64,000 nucleotides of DNA from positions 248,001 through 312,000 of the forward strand of contig JACPUV010000026.1 of assembly GCA_016192105.1 (NCBI GenBank), given 5' to 3'. This DNA comes from Sphingobacteriales bacterium (GTDB taxonomy: Bacteria > Bacteroidota > Bacteroidia > Chitinophagales > Chitinophagaceae). Positions 8,381-18,229 of this stretch are shown piece after piece. Made by a program: the position numbers and the translations under genes. The notes below the pieces were generated by a model. It did no database searches. It was not told where the DNA came from and saw only the letters and a list, made by a program, of their open reading frames with translations. The stretch's first letter is position 1; the number at the start of each line of letters is the position of its first letter.

Positions 8381-8410
8381 TCCGGAAATAATTTTCCTTC
8401 CCCCCTTCTT

Positions 8411-9478
8411 TTACCGGATCAAGGTCACCGTGCCTTTTTTATAAATCACATTGCCATTGTAATCCACGCCCTTCGCTTCCCATACAAAAACATTCCCGTC
8501 CTGGGCCTTCCCCTTATAAATTCCATTCCACCCCTCGGAAGGATTTTTTGTAAAGAAAACCAGTTCTCCCCAACGGTTGAAGATGCTGAAGAACTGCAGC
8601 TCTTTTATCCCCACCGGTATTACTACAGCCCGGTCATTCAACCCGTCGCCATTGGGAGTAAAGGCCGTGGGCACATAGATATCCGCCCTGGCAAAAGCCG
8701 TGATCCTTATATCATCCCTCGCTTCACATCCATCGGCGGTCCTGGCCGTGACCAGGTAGGTCCTGCTGCCCAGGCTGTTCAGGATGACGAGGGGTGATTG
8801 CAGTTGTGCATTATCCAATCCGAAGGAAGGAGTCCATTGATAACTGGTAAAGCCACTGTTATCCAGGTCCCGTGCCTGCAACTGTAATGGCTGATTCACC
8901 GCTACCGATGTATCATTCCCTGCGAAAACATGCACGGGAGGCCGCATGGTCAGCCTGACCGTATCCGGTTTAACAGCGCGGCAACCATTGGCGCTGACTG
9001 TTAACAGGTAGGTATAAGTACCCGCTGCGGGAAGTGTAACCAGCGGGCTGGGAGAACCTGGATTGGATAAAAATGCAGCGGGGCTCCATTGGTACTGCTC
9101 TCCGCCGCTGCCACTCAGTCTCATTGTATTCCCGTAACAAAGCACCGCATCGGGACCTGCATCGGCCAAAGGGATGGGTATAACATGCACTGTCCCGGAT
9201 CGGATATCCCCGTCACAGCCGTTATTCGCATGTTCCTGCACGGTAAGCTGATAGACACCGGGGACGGTCCAGGTAATACTGACCTCATGGCGGTTGCTGT
9301 TTTGAAGAACCCCATCCACTTTCCAGGTATAGCTGGAGGGAACAGAAGCATCATTTACTTTATAGATACGCGTAGTACCCATACAAACTGTATCAGGCAT
9401 GGCCACCTGCGCCATTGCCTGCTGAATGCTGAACAGCAGCAGCCACCATGCACTGATATGTTGTATAATCCTGGACAT
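8411..9478 (-). CDS. Secreted protein with type B T9SS (gliding-motility type) C-terminal domain
   Basis: A 355-residue exported protein. Residues 1-23 form a signal peptide ending in QAMAQ. The body consists of three Ig/PKD-like beta domains with NGCDGDIRSG-, ANGCRAVKPDTVRL- and ADGCEARDDI-type strands. The last 85 residues match the type B T9SS sorting domain: FTPNGDGLNDRAVV, FNRWGELVF, GWNGIYKGKAQDGNVFVW and YKKGTVTLIR. Expected at the cell surface or secreted. It is the last of three minus-strand surface-protein genes (8411-17655) and the only one with a recognised sorting domain. Confidence 0.88.
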   Translation of the reverse strand: MSRIIQHISAWWLLLFSIQQAMAQVAMPDTVCMGTTRIYKVNDASVPSSYTWKVDGVLQNSNRHEVSITWTVPGVYQLTVQEHANNGCDGDIRSGTVHVIPIPLADAGPDAVLCYGNTMRLSGSGGEQYQWSPAAFLSNPGSPSPLVTLPAAGTYTYLLTVSANGCRAVKPDTVRLTMRPPVHVFAGNDTSVAVNQPLQLQARDLDNSGFTSYQWTPSFGLDNAQLQSPLVILNSLGSRTYLVTARTADGCEARDDIRITAFARADIYVPTAFTPNGDGLNDRAVVIPVGIKELQFFSIFNRWGELVFFTKNPSEGWNGIYKGKAQDGNVFVWEAKGVDYNGNVIYKKGTVTLIR

Positions 9479-9653
9479 TGCTTCGGGTCTGTTTTCTGAA
9501 CGGGTTTACTATTCTGTCTTTTAATCGCTTTTCCTATTCCAAACAGGGTCACGGCAGCATTGCTCCGGACACCCCTTTCCTCCTCCTGTCCGGGTAAACC
9601 GGGCAGGAGGAAAAGAAACAGGTGATAAAAATGTACTTACAGACTTTTTCATG

Positions 9654-11243
9654 TTAGTTATGCGTGATCGGCGTAGTGACCGGTTTGGGGTTAACTGTTA
9701 CATTGAGTGTATTCGTTCCCGTACAACCGGTGGCAGTGATGCTTTCGGTTACCGCAACCGATCCTGCACCTGCTGTTGTCCAGCTGACCGTGATACTATT
9801 GGTACCCTGGCCGGAAACAATGGTACCGCCGGTTACCACCCAGTTATAAGTATGACCCGCCACATTCGCGGTCGTGTAGGACGACTCACTGCCTGCTACG
9901 CTTACGCAGACCGGTGAGGGACCCGTTACCGTGGGAAGGGGCAGCGGGTTCACCGTTACGACTACCGGCTGGATCGTAGAACATCCGCCTGCGGTGGTAC
10001 CCTTGATATAATAAGTACCGGCTGTGGCCGTGGCCGGAGTTGCATACGGAACAGTAGCAGCCGCATCAGTCCAGTACGTAAAGGTCAGGCCTGCGTCAGA
10101 ACCGGCTGTTACAGCGGAGGCTGTTAAATCAGCGGTATTCGGTGCACAGAGGGAAGCAGGGTTCGTGATGACCACGGTCGGTGCAGGCGCTGCAGTTACA
10201 ACGACCGGCTGAATAGCGGAACATCCGGCGGCAGTTGTACCCTTAATATAATAAGTACCTGCGGTTGCAGCTGTCGCGGTAGCATACGGAATGGTTGCCG
10301 CTGCATCGGTCCAGTATGTAAAGGTCAGACCTGCAGTTGAACCGGCTGTAACAGCGGGAGCGGTTAAATCTACTGTATTCGGTGCACAGACAGGTGCCGG
10401 ATCGGTTACCACAACCGTGGGTGTCGGTGCCGTACTTACTACTACCGGTTGGATCGCATAACATCCGCCGGCCAGTGTACCCTTGATATAATAGGTACCT
10501 GCAGTAGCAGTCGTTGGTGTTGCATACGGAACAGTAGCGGCGGCATCGGTCCAGTAGGTCAGGGTAAGTCCGGGTGAGGATCCGGCGGTTACCGCAGCAG
10601 CGGTCAGGTCGGCCGTATTCGGAGAACAGGCTGTTGCGGGGTTGGTAACCACCAGGGTCGGCGCCGCATTGACGGTTACTGTGCCACTGGCAGATGCCGA
10701 AGCACATCCTGTTGTTGTGCTGCTGATGATCACGCTGTATGTACCGGCCACATTGCTGTTGAAGGTTGCCACGTTGCCCGGGTTAGCAGCACCGCCGGGA
10801 ACAGTCCATACATAATTATAAGTGCCGGCCGTGCCGGGTGTGGCCGTGATGGTCGCATCTGATCCGGCACAAACCGCAACCGAGTTCACGGTTACCGTCG
10901 GCAGCGGGTTCACGGTTACAAGGATCGACACCGGGTCACCCACGCAACCGCTGGCATTGGTTTCTACTACCTGCAAGGTAGCGGTACCGGGGCTGGTCCA
11001 GTTTACAGAAATTAAATTCGGGGTCGGCCCGGGAGTGATCGTTCCATTCGCGCCGGCAACCGGTGTAAGAGTCCATACATAGGAAGATCCGGCATTCAGG
11101 ACTACACCATAGGGTTCTGTCGCATTCAGGCAAACCTGGTGATCGCCGGTATTGGGATAAGGGCCCTGGGCCATTACCCGGCTGCTGCAGAAAAACAGCA
11201 GCACCCATAAACTCATTTTTATCAGACTTTTCGGAGGTTTCAT
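9654..11243 (-). CDS. Secreted repeat protein with Ig/PKD-like domains
   Basis: 529 residues from the ATG at 11243, which begins a signal peptide (MKPPKSLIKMSLWV...RVMAQ); an upstream in-frame start would place 69 unlikely residues before it. The body contains Ig-like domains (VTVNPLPTVTVNSVAVCAGS), then three nearly identical 80-residue modules with CAPNTADLTA, GLTFTYWTDAAAT and GTYYIKGTTAGGCSxIQPVVV, and a final PKD-like domain. The chain ends NPKPVTTPITHN without a recognisable type A or B sorting domain; the 2064-residue upstream neighbour ends in the same style (NPNPGPLVIYHN). Probably an adhesin or surface-layer component; no enzymatic motif seen. Confidence 0.8.
   Translation of the reverse strand: MKPPKSLIKMSLWVLLFFCSSRVMAQGPYPNTGDHQVCLNATEPYGVVLNAGSSYVWTLTPVAGANGTITPGPTPNLISVNWTSPGTATLQVVETNASGCVGDPVSILVTVNPLPTVTVNSVAVCAGSDATITATPGTAGTYNYVWTVPGGAANPGNVATFNSNVAGTYSVIISSTTTGCASASASGTVTVNAAPTLVVTNPATACSPNTADLTAAAVTAGSSPGLTLTYWTDAAATVPYATPTTATAGTYYIKGTLAGGCYAIQPVVVSTAPTPTVVVTDPAPVCAPNTVDLTAPAVTAGSTAGLTFTYWTDAAATIPYATATAATAGTYYIKGTTAAGCSAIQPVVVTAAPAPTVVITNPASLCAPNTADLTASAVTAGSDAGLTFTYWTDAAATVPYATPATATAGTYYIKGTTAGGCSTIQPVVVTVNPLPLPTVTGPSPVCVSVAGSESSYTTANVAGHTYNWVVTGGTIVSGQGTNSITVSWTTAGAGSVAVTESITATGCTGTNTLNVTVNPKPVTTPITHN
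9959..10678. repeat. Three 240-bp tandem repeats inside a secreted-protein gene
   Basis: Three in-phase copies starting near 9959, 10199 and 10439, each 240 bp (80 codons). Corresponding blocks such as the tacataataagtacc-type stretch recur at exactly the same offset with few substitutions. The low divergence suggests recent duplication or gene conversion. Confidence 0.85.
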
Positions 11244-11460
11244 GTTCGTTGGTTTGTACAGTTTTAGTAAAGATGTGTGCTTATTCAGTATTGATTTTTG
11301 TTTCATTGCTATTTCCGGGTCCGGTCCTCTTTCTCTCACCCGCGTGAGCACCTGCAGCAATAGCCGGTGCCAGTTAAGTAATTGGGCCTGGCGATTATCC
11401 GGCAGGTTGCCGGTCTTTTGAATGAGATATACAGGATACCGTTGTTTCATTGTTACTCTA

Positions 11461-14400
11461 TTAATTATGATAAATCACCAGTGGTCCCGGATTGGGATTT
11501 ACCGTGATCGTTAAAGTGGTGGTATTGGCACACTGCCCCGCACCCGGGGTGAACGTGTAGGTTGTGGTGGCCGTATTATTCAGGGCCGGCGCCCAGGTCC
11601 CACTGATCCCGTTCAGGGAAACCGTGGGCAGGGGCGGGAGGCCCCCCCCGGAACAGATGGGCCCTACCGGGTTAAAAGTGGGTAACACCGCAACACCGGC
11701 CGTGGCAACTGTAACTGTAGCCGTACCGGTGCAATTTCGTATATCCTTTACAGTTACCGTATAAGTACCGGGAGCCAGGTTCAGGAAAACAGGGCTGGCC
11801 TGGAAGGTTACGCCATTGATGCTGTAACTAAGCGCCCCGGTTCCCCCATTGGCAGCTGCCGTAATGGTTCCGTCGCTTCCACCGCAACTGGCAGGAGAGG
11901 ATGAGGCCGTCAGGGAAGGACCGGGCAGGTTTTGCACGGTAACCGGGATGAATTTGATGCAACCGTTGGCATCTTTTACATAAAGGGTATAAACTCCGGC
12001 AGCGAGATTGGTAAAGACGGTACCGGCCTGGTACACCGTCCCATTGATGGAATATTGCAGCGCCCCTACCCCGCCCGAAGCGGTGGCCGTGATCGTTCCG
12101 TTGGCATTGCCACAGGCTGCATGCAGTACGGTAGCCGTGAGGACCTGCGGACCGCTGGTACTGGCCACGATTACTACCCTTGTAGCGAGGCAACCGTTTG
12201 CATCTTTAACAGTGAGGGTATAGGTACCGGGCAACAGGTTAACAAAATTCGCAGCCGCCTGGAAATTGATGCCATCAATGCTGTATTGCAAGGGCGCCAC
12301 TCCTCCATTAGCCGTCACCGTTATACTTCCCGCCGGGTTTCCGCAATTGGCCGCAGTGGTTACCGCATTTGTGACAGACGGGCCGCTGAGATTACCCAGG
12401 TTCACCCCGGTACTGCTGATACAACCCCTTGCATCTTTGATATACACGGTATAAAAACCTGCTGTTAACCCGCTGAAGGTCCCGCTGCTCTGGTAAAGAC
12501 TGCCGTCAATACTGAACTGGTAGGGCGCTGTTCCCAGCGTACCCGTTGCCACAATTGTTCCGTCACTACTGTTGCAACCTGCCGCAAGGGTATATGCTGT
12601 AACCCGGGGCAGGGGCGTATTGGCCACGGTTACGGTAGTGGTGCTGTAACAATTGTTGATGTCTTTTACATATACCGTATAGGTTCCGGCAGACAGCCCT
12701 GTAAACAGGTTGCTGGCCTGGAACACGGTTCCGTTCAGGCTGTATTCCAGCGGGGCGGTCCCCCCGGTTCCTGTTGCAGTGATGATGCCGTTCTGGTTAT
12801 TGCAGGAAACTGATTGCACAGTGGCCGTTACGCCGGGTACCCCCTGCCCGGTAAGGTTAACACTTGTGCCATTGGTACATCCCGTTCCATCCTGCACACT
12901 GATCGCATACACGGCTGGTACAAGGTTATTGAAAACATTGTTAGTCGTATAGGCCCCACCGTTAATACTGTATAAATAAGGCGGCACTCCGCCGCTGCCG
13001 GTAGCTGTGATTGTCCCGGTTGCTGATACGCAGGAGGGATTTACCTGCGTGGTGGAAACCGAAGGTCCGCCCAGGGAAGGCACTACGACATGGATGGTCG
13101 TAATACAGGCACCGGGGTTATCCGGCGGACCGGTTGTGAAATCTGCGTCATCAGCTATCTGAACCGGATAGGTACCCGGCGCCAGGCCTCCAATGGTGAA
13201 GCTGTTGGGACCCGGCGGGAAAAAACTGATCCAGTTTGCCCCGTTGTCGATACTGACATGGTAAGGCGTATTCGCCCCCACCCCGCTGATCGTTATGGAA
13301 CCGTTCGCGCTGTTGCAATTGGCCGCAATCGTTGTTGCCGTTGCCGTAGCCGGAAGGCCGCTGCCCACCGTGACTAATTTAGTGATATTGCAAAAACTCT
13401 CATTCTGCGCAGTGATGGTATGCACACCGGGCGCCACATTGGTAAACTGGTTGGCGGTGGTAAAGGGGCCTCCGTCAAGACTGAATATATATGTATTCCC
13501 CCCGCCTCCGGGTACTCCTTTTAAATTTTTTATCCGCCCGGTCTGTCCAAGACAGGCCATGGCATCTTTTACCACGAATGTTACATCCGTAGGCGGTACA
13601 CCCGCGCCGGTATTGATGATGGTAAAGGTTTGTGAGGCGGTACAGTTGTTCGCATCCTTCACCGTGATCGTATGGGGACCCACTGCCAGGTTGATAAAAA
13701 AGATGACTGACTGGTAAGCGCCTCCGTCCAGGCTGTATTGCAAAGGTGCGGCGCCACCAGTTCCATTGGCCCGGACCACCCCGTTACTGCCTCCGCAGGT
13801 AGCCTGGAATAATGTGGTTACTGTTATTGCCGGACCCGCAGCCGCTGCGACCGTCACCGTTTTTGTAACAATACAATTATTGGCATCCTTAACGTACAAT
13901 GTATATACACCCGGCGCTACATTGGTAAATACATTACCGGCCTGATAGACCGTTCCGTTAATACTGTACTGCAGGGGCGCCACCCCTCCACTGGCGCTCG
14001 CGGTGATCGTACCTGTACTTCCGCTGCAGGCAGAGGAAACGGAACTCCCGTTTAAACTCAAACCTGATGCATTGCTGATTACGACCGTTACGGTTCTAAT
14101 ACAACCGTTGGCATCTTTTACATAAACCGTGTAGCTGCCGGCAGCCAGCCCGGTAAATACATTCCCGGCCGCATAACTGATCCCGTCAATACTGTATTGC
14201 AAGGGCGGAGCTCCACCCGAACCGCTGGCAGTAATCGTACCATTGTTCACATTGCAGGCAGTTTGAGCAGCCACCGCGCTTAGCGATGGGCCGGCTGCAG
14301 CGGGAACTGTAACCGGAATTGCAGCGATACATCCCCCCGCATCCCTGACATACACTATATAATTACCGGGCGCCAGGCCGGGAAAAAGGGCGCTCACCTG

Positions 14401-17400
14401 GAAGGTTATTCCATTAATACTGTACTGGTAAGCCGGAGTGCCGCCGCTGGCAGCTGCGGTGATACTACCATTGTTTATATTACAGGCCGAAGCCGTGGCT
14501 GAAGCCGTCAATGAAGGCGCATTTGAATTCAACACCGTCACACTCACGATATTGGTACAACCCGTGGCATCTTTTACGGTAACAGTATAAACACCGGCAG
14601 CCAACCCGGTAAAAATATTACCCGCCTGGAAATTGATCCCGTCAATACTGTATTGCAACGGAGCAATGCCTCCCGATCCCGTGGCCGTGATCATCCCATT
14701 TACATTATTGCAGGTAGCGGAGGCAGCAATCGCTGTTACGGTTGGCGCAGGTGAATTCGGAACCGTCACATTTACCGTGGCCATACAGGCATTGGCATCT
14801 TTTACCGTTACCGTATAGGCTCCGGGTGTGAGGTTGGTAAACAGATTACCGGCCTGGTAGGTATTGCCATTGATACTGTATAACAAAGGGGCGGTACCAC
14901 TGCTTCCAAATGCCGTGATCATTCCGTTATTACTACCGCAGGTAGCCGCGGCCGGGATCGCGGTCAGTTGCGGCGCCGGGGAACTGCTGATGGACAAGGA
15001 AGCCGCATTGATACAAAGATTGGCATCTTTTACGGTAATCGTATAGGTCCCACCCGTTAAGCCCGTAAAGAAATTGCTGCTTTGAAACGTAACTCCGTTG
15101 ATACTGTAGGTATAAGGCGGACTGCCACCGGTTACCGAGGCCGTCACTGTTCCGTTATTAATTCCGCAAGCGGCATTTGTACTGGTAAGGGTTAACAGGG
15201 GTCCGTTTGTATTCTGAATGATCACAGTAGCCGTGCTTTTACATCCATTAACATCCTTCACCGTCAGCGTATATACCCCCGCGGCCAGGCCGGCGAAAGT
15301 ACCGCTGCCCTGGAAACTGGTTCCGTCTATGCTATAGGTGTAAGGTCCCGTGGTGCCGGAACCTACAGCAACGATCATTCCATCTGTATTGCCGCAAGTT
15401 GTATTCGTAACAGTAGTACCGATGGCGGGACCCGGCAATACAAAGGTCGTGCTGGCCTGTGCCCCGTTGCAGGAAAGATTGATGGTGGCGACAATCGTAT
15501 AGGTAATATTGGGCGATAAGCCGGCGAATACACCCGTATTATTGGAAGCCACCTGTACTGCACCGTTATACAAGGTATAGGTAATCGTGGATCCCGGGGG
15601 CGGAGCAGGACTGACCGTGGCCGTTACCCCGGCAGTGGCACAGTTGGGAACGGCGTTCACGGTGTATAAGGTTGTGGGGCAATAGGCCGACACATCCACC
15701 GCGGCTACAAAACCATCCCCGCTGACATATAATAATTTTCGGGATTCATCATAGGCCAGGTCATAAACGGACTTCCCGGCAAAACCCGGGATGATGATAT
15801 CAGCCGGAGCATCACTGAACACGGTCCCGTTAAACTGGTACACTTTAACGGTTCCGTTGGCCTCGCCCACAAATACATTATTGCAGGCATCGGCGATGAT
15901 ACCACCCTGCATAAAGGGTACATTGGCGGTAGTCAGCGGGCTGCCCGCTCCTGCCCCGCTGGCCTTATTAAAAGCTTTTAAATTTTTACCATCCCAATAA
16001 TACAAATAAGAGGCATTTACCGAGAGCATGTTGGCCGAGTTATCGCTCAGCCCCGAAGCCACCAGGTAGGGACGGTTGGCCGCCTCCTGTATCGTTGTAT
16101 AGCCGGACGGAACTGACCATGCCACCGAAGCAGCGTTATAAGGCGCAGTATTTTTATAAATCTTATTATTCACAGAAGGCGTACCAAAAGTGGATCCGAA
16201 AATGGAATACATCTCATTGGTGGAAGGGTCAAAAACAAAATCCGCAATATCCTGGGCCCAGCCGCTGCCACCCGCAAAGGGGATCCCGGTAATATTCAGC
16301 CCGGATACAGTAGCCGAGGGGGGAGCGAAAACACCGAAATTGATATTCGAATTCAATCCACCCCCCGCGATCAGGATCTGGGGCGATCCATTGTTACAAC
16401 TCCAGTACATTTTCCAGGCTTCCATAAAGGAAGGGTTGGCCGTGGTGATATAATTATCATACAAACCCGTTGTGCTGATCCGGATCACCCGGAAACCCGT
16501 GGAAGGATTAAATCCCTGGCCGAGATAAACATTCCCCGTCGGCTTTTCCACCATCCAGCCCCCGTAATAAGTGCCGTAAGTCCAACTGGGAATAGTAAGC
16601 GAACCATTGAAAGTCCATTGCAGGGCGCCTGCCGCATTGTATTTGGCGAGACTGTGAGTACCGGTGTAAGCGCCGCCCCCCGTCACATATACATTTCCGT
16701 TATAATCAAAATCCACATCCTTGGCCTTGCCGGTATTCAATCCTCCCAGGTTGCCTGTGCCGCTCACAAAAGGATCGATCAGCAGGGCCCGGCTGCTGTC
16801 GTATCCCAGCGGGAACTGAAAACGGACTGTTTTACCTTCCAGCGTAAAAGCGGTATTGATCTGCGTACCGGAACGGTCATTTAATGAAGTGCCATAATAA
16901 CTAACGGGAACAGATACATGGATCCCGTCAACAGATGAATAAATCCCAAGATTACCCCGGCCATCTGTTTTGATGGTTTCCACGTCTCCTCCATACCGGA
17001 GCCTGATCCTGCCCGGTTCCGCCCCTGGATTTACCCGAAGGCTGTATTCAAATCCCGCGCCGGCCCCGGGTGTAAAATGATAAACGAGATCAATACCCGG
17101 GTAGAGATCCCTGAACGTGATTTCCTGGTAGGCGTACGCTTTTTCCGTAAGCATCCGGTATGTATGGTACCCTTCCGCTCTTTCGCCCGGAATAACCTGC
17201 GGGGCCGGGTTGGCATCCAGCCATTCCATGCTGATCACCCGGTCAGTTACGGACGTTTTCTTTTTAATTTCCTCTTCGGGCACACCCATCCTTTCCAGTC
17301 TTTCTTTTTCGGCATGAGATATTTTCTTCAGTTTCCGGTGCAGGTGGATCAGTCCTTTTGCCGTGATCAGCACCGGCATGCCCATTCCTTCATACCCATA

Positions 17401-17655
17401 CAGGACGGGTCCCATATATTCATAGCCATTTACGGTCTTACCATACTGGCCCCTGTTCTCGATAAAATTTCCGGATAAACCGTAAAGGCCGGTCTTTTTT
17501 AACTGTGCCAGCCCGTTCGTATTTAGCAGGGTCCCTGTGCGGATTTCTTTTTGCGCTTTCATCTCCCCGGTACCTATAAATAAGGTAAACAGTCCTGCAA
17601 TTGCCCGCAGTAAAAAACGATCAGTAATAATGAAAGGTGTAGAAAATACAGCCAT
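11461..17655 (-). CDS. Giant SprB-repeat surface protein with N-terminal ENRGQ domain
   Basis: 2064 residues from the ATG at 17655 (signal peptide of about 35 residues ending EMKAQ; an upstream in-frame start adds 28 residues of no signal character). Residues about 50-310 hold a domain with GNFIENRGQYG, GIDLVYHF and SLRVNPGAEPGRIRLRY, as found at the start of many Bacteroidota SBBP/propeller proteins. Residues about 310-660 look like a beta-propeller (DVDFDYNGNVYVTGG). About 16 SprB-type repeats of roughly 74 residues follow, each with C-N-NG-ITA, PLQYSIDG, F-GLAAGVYTVTVKDANGC; repeats 9 and 10 are diverged. It ends NPNPGPLVIYHN with no classical sorting domain. Likely a large cell-surface adhesin; the T9SS route is inferred. 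Confidence 0.85.
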   Translation of the reverse strand: MAVFSTPFIITDRFLLRAIAGLFTLFIGTGEMKAQKEIRTGTLLNTNGLAQLKKTGLYGLSGNFIENRGQYGKTVNGYEYMGPVLYGYEGMGMPVLITAKGLIHLHRKLKKISHAEKERLERMGVPEEEIKKKTSVTDRVISMEWLDANPAPQVIPGERAEGYHTYRMLTEKAYAYQEITFRDLYPGIDLVYHFTPGAGAGFEYSLRVNPGAEPGRIRLRYGGDVETIKTDGRGNLGIYSSVDGIHVSVPVSYYGTSLNDRSGTQINTAFTLEGKTVRFQFPLGYDSSRALLIDPFVSGTGNLGGLNTGKAKDVDFDYNGNVYVTGGGAYTGTHSLAKYNAAGALQWTFNGSLTIPSWTYGTYYGGWMVEKPTGNVYLGQGFNPSTGFRVIRISTTGLYDNYITTANPSFMEAWKMYWSCNNGSPQILIAGGGLNSNINFGVFAPPSATVSGLNITGIPFAGGSGWAQDIADFVFDPSTNEMYSIFGSTFGTPSVNNKIYKNTAPYNAASVAWSVPSGYTTIQEAANRPYLVASGLSDNSANMLSVNASYLYYWDGKNLKAFNKASGAGAGSPLTTANVPFMQGGIIADACNNVFVGEANGTVKVYQFNGTVFSDAPADIIIPGFAGKSVYDLAYDESRKLLYVSGDGFVAAVDVSAYCPTTLYTVNAVPNCATAGVTATVSPAPPPGSTITYTLYNGAVQVASNNTGVFAGLSPNITYTIVATINLSCNGAQASTTFVLPGPAIGTTVTNTTCGNTDGMIVAVGSGTTGPYTYSIDGTSFQGSGTFAGLAAGVYTLTVKDVNGCKSTATVIIQNTNGPLLTLTSTNAACGINNGTVTASVTGGSPPYTYSINGVTFQSSNFFTGLTGGTYTITVKDANLCINAASLSISSSPAPQLTAIPAAATCGSNNGMITAFGSSGTAPLLYSINGNTYQAGNLFTNLTPGAYTVTVKDANACMATVNVTVPNSPAPTVTAIAASATCNNVNGMITATGSGGIAPLQYSIDGINFQAGNIFTGLAAGVYTVTVKDATGCTNIVSVTVLNSNAPSLTASATASACNINNGSITAAASGGTPAYQYSINGITFQVSALFPGLAPGNYIVYVRDAGGCIAAIPVTVPAAAGPSLSAVAAQTACNVNNGTITASGSGGAPPLQYSIDGISYAAGNVFTGLAAGSYTVYVKDANGCIRTVTVVISNASGLSLNGSSVSSACSGSTGTITASASGGVAPLQYSINGTVYQAGNVFTNVAPGVYTLYVKDANNCIVTKTVTVAAAAGPAITVTTLFQATCGGSNGVVRANGTGGAAPLQYSLDGGAYQSVIFFINLAVGPHTITVKDANNCTASQTFTIINTGAGVPPTDVTFVVKDAMACLGQTGRIKNLKGVPGGGGNTYIFSLDGGPFTTANQFTNVAPGVHTITAQNESFCNITKLVTVGSGLPATATATTIAANCNSANGSITISGVGANTPYHVSIDNGANWISFFPPGPNSFTIGGLAPGTYPVQIADDADFTTGPPDNPGACITTIHVVVPSLGGPSVSTTQVNPSCVSATGTITATGSGGVPPYLYSINGGAYTTNNVFNNLVPAVYAISVQDGTGCTNGTSVNLTGQGVPGVTATVQSVSCNNQNGIITATGTGGTAPLEYSLNGTVFQASNLFTGLSAGTYTVYVKDINNCYSTTTVTVANTPLPRVTAYTLAAGCNSSDGTIVATGTLGTAPYQFSIDGSLYQSSGTFSGLTAGFYTVYIKDARGCISSTGVNLGNLSGPSVTNAVTTAANCGNPAGSITVTANGGVAPLQYSIDGINFQAAANFVNLLPGTYTLTVKDANGCLATRVVIVASTSGPQVLTATVLHAACGNANGTITATASGGVGALQYSINGTVYQAGTVFTNLAAGVYTLYVKDANGCIKFIPVTVQNLPGPSLTASSSPASCGGSDGTITAAANGGTGALSYSINGVTFQASPVFLNLAPGTYTVTVKDIRNCTGTATVTVATAGVAVLPTFNPVGPICSGGGLPPLPTVSLNGISGTWAPALNNTATTTYTFTPGAGQCANTTTLTITVNPNPGPLVIYHN
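11690..15430. repeat. Block of about 16 SprB-type repeats
   Basis: Protein-level tandem repeats of about 74 codons in the giant surface-protein gene. Fourteen copies are clearly canonical and two in the centre (about 13080-13620) are diverged. DNA identity between copies is moderate, so the array is old except for locally similar pairs. Confidence 0.85.
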
Positions 17656-18229
17656 CGGGGGTTCGCATTTAGTATTCAGTCGCGGTTGATATGTTACCGG
17701 ATACAGGCAAACCGGCCGCGGCCCATCCGCACCGGCCATTCACCTGTATCGGGGATTAGTAAGCGCCGGGCTGCTGATTATAACCATCCATCGCCTTTTT
17801 TCCGGGAAAAAATAGCCCGGCATACAGCCGGGGCCCATTTAGCCGGATTGGGCATATTCCAGTTCGGGGCCGTACCCGGGCTTTCCCGGCAGATGAATAC
17901 ATTCTTTAAGTCCTTAACGGAGGGAAACCCGGTTGCCTATCAGCCGGACAATTCAAGAAGCCGGGGAAACAGCAAAAAAGAGGCGGAATTCCATAAAGAT
18001 TATTAAAAAGGAAGCCGGTTTACGTAAACGCTACTGTTTCCCAATGAACCGGTTCCGGACCAGCCACCCGGGCACACTCAACTCAGCCGGATGGCTTGCA
18101 AATTCCAGCCTTTGTACGTAAATTCGGCCCCGGAAACAAAACCAGTATTGGTCCATGGCTTCCGGGATTCCGATTCCGGCCCTGGGCAATCCTGGTGTCA
18201 CCAATTTCTATTAACCGGCCCTTTAGAAA
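17656..18229. other. Intergenic region without a supported gene
   Basis: 574 bp between two divergent genes. The open frames across it are short and lack signal peptides or family motifs. No hairpin with a T tract and no perfect TAnnTTTG element was noticed. Confidence 0.6.

Noticed and set aside
10243..10707. 154-codon frame in another register within the 240-bp repeats
   Set aside because: A shadow of the repeat array; cysteine-rich translation without domain character.
11932..13717. Long plus-strand open frames across the SprB-repeat gene
   Set aside because: They mirror the repeat structure of the minus-strand gene, have no start context or family motif, and are absent outside the repeats.
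11690..15430. SprB repeats considered as a CRISPR array
   Set aside because: The repeats are about 220 bp, diverged, in frame and lie in one coding sequence; no spacer/repeat pattern.
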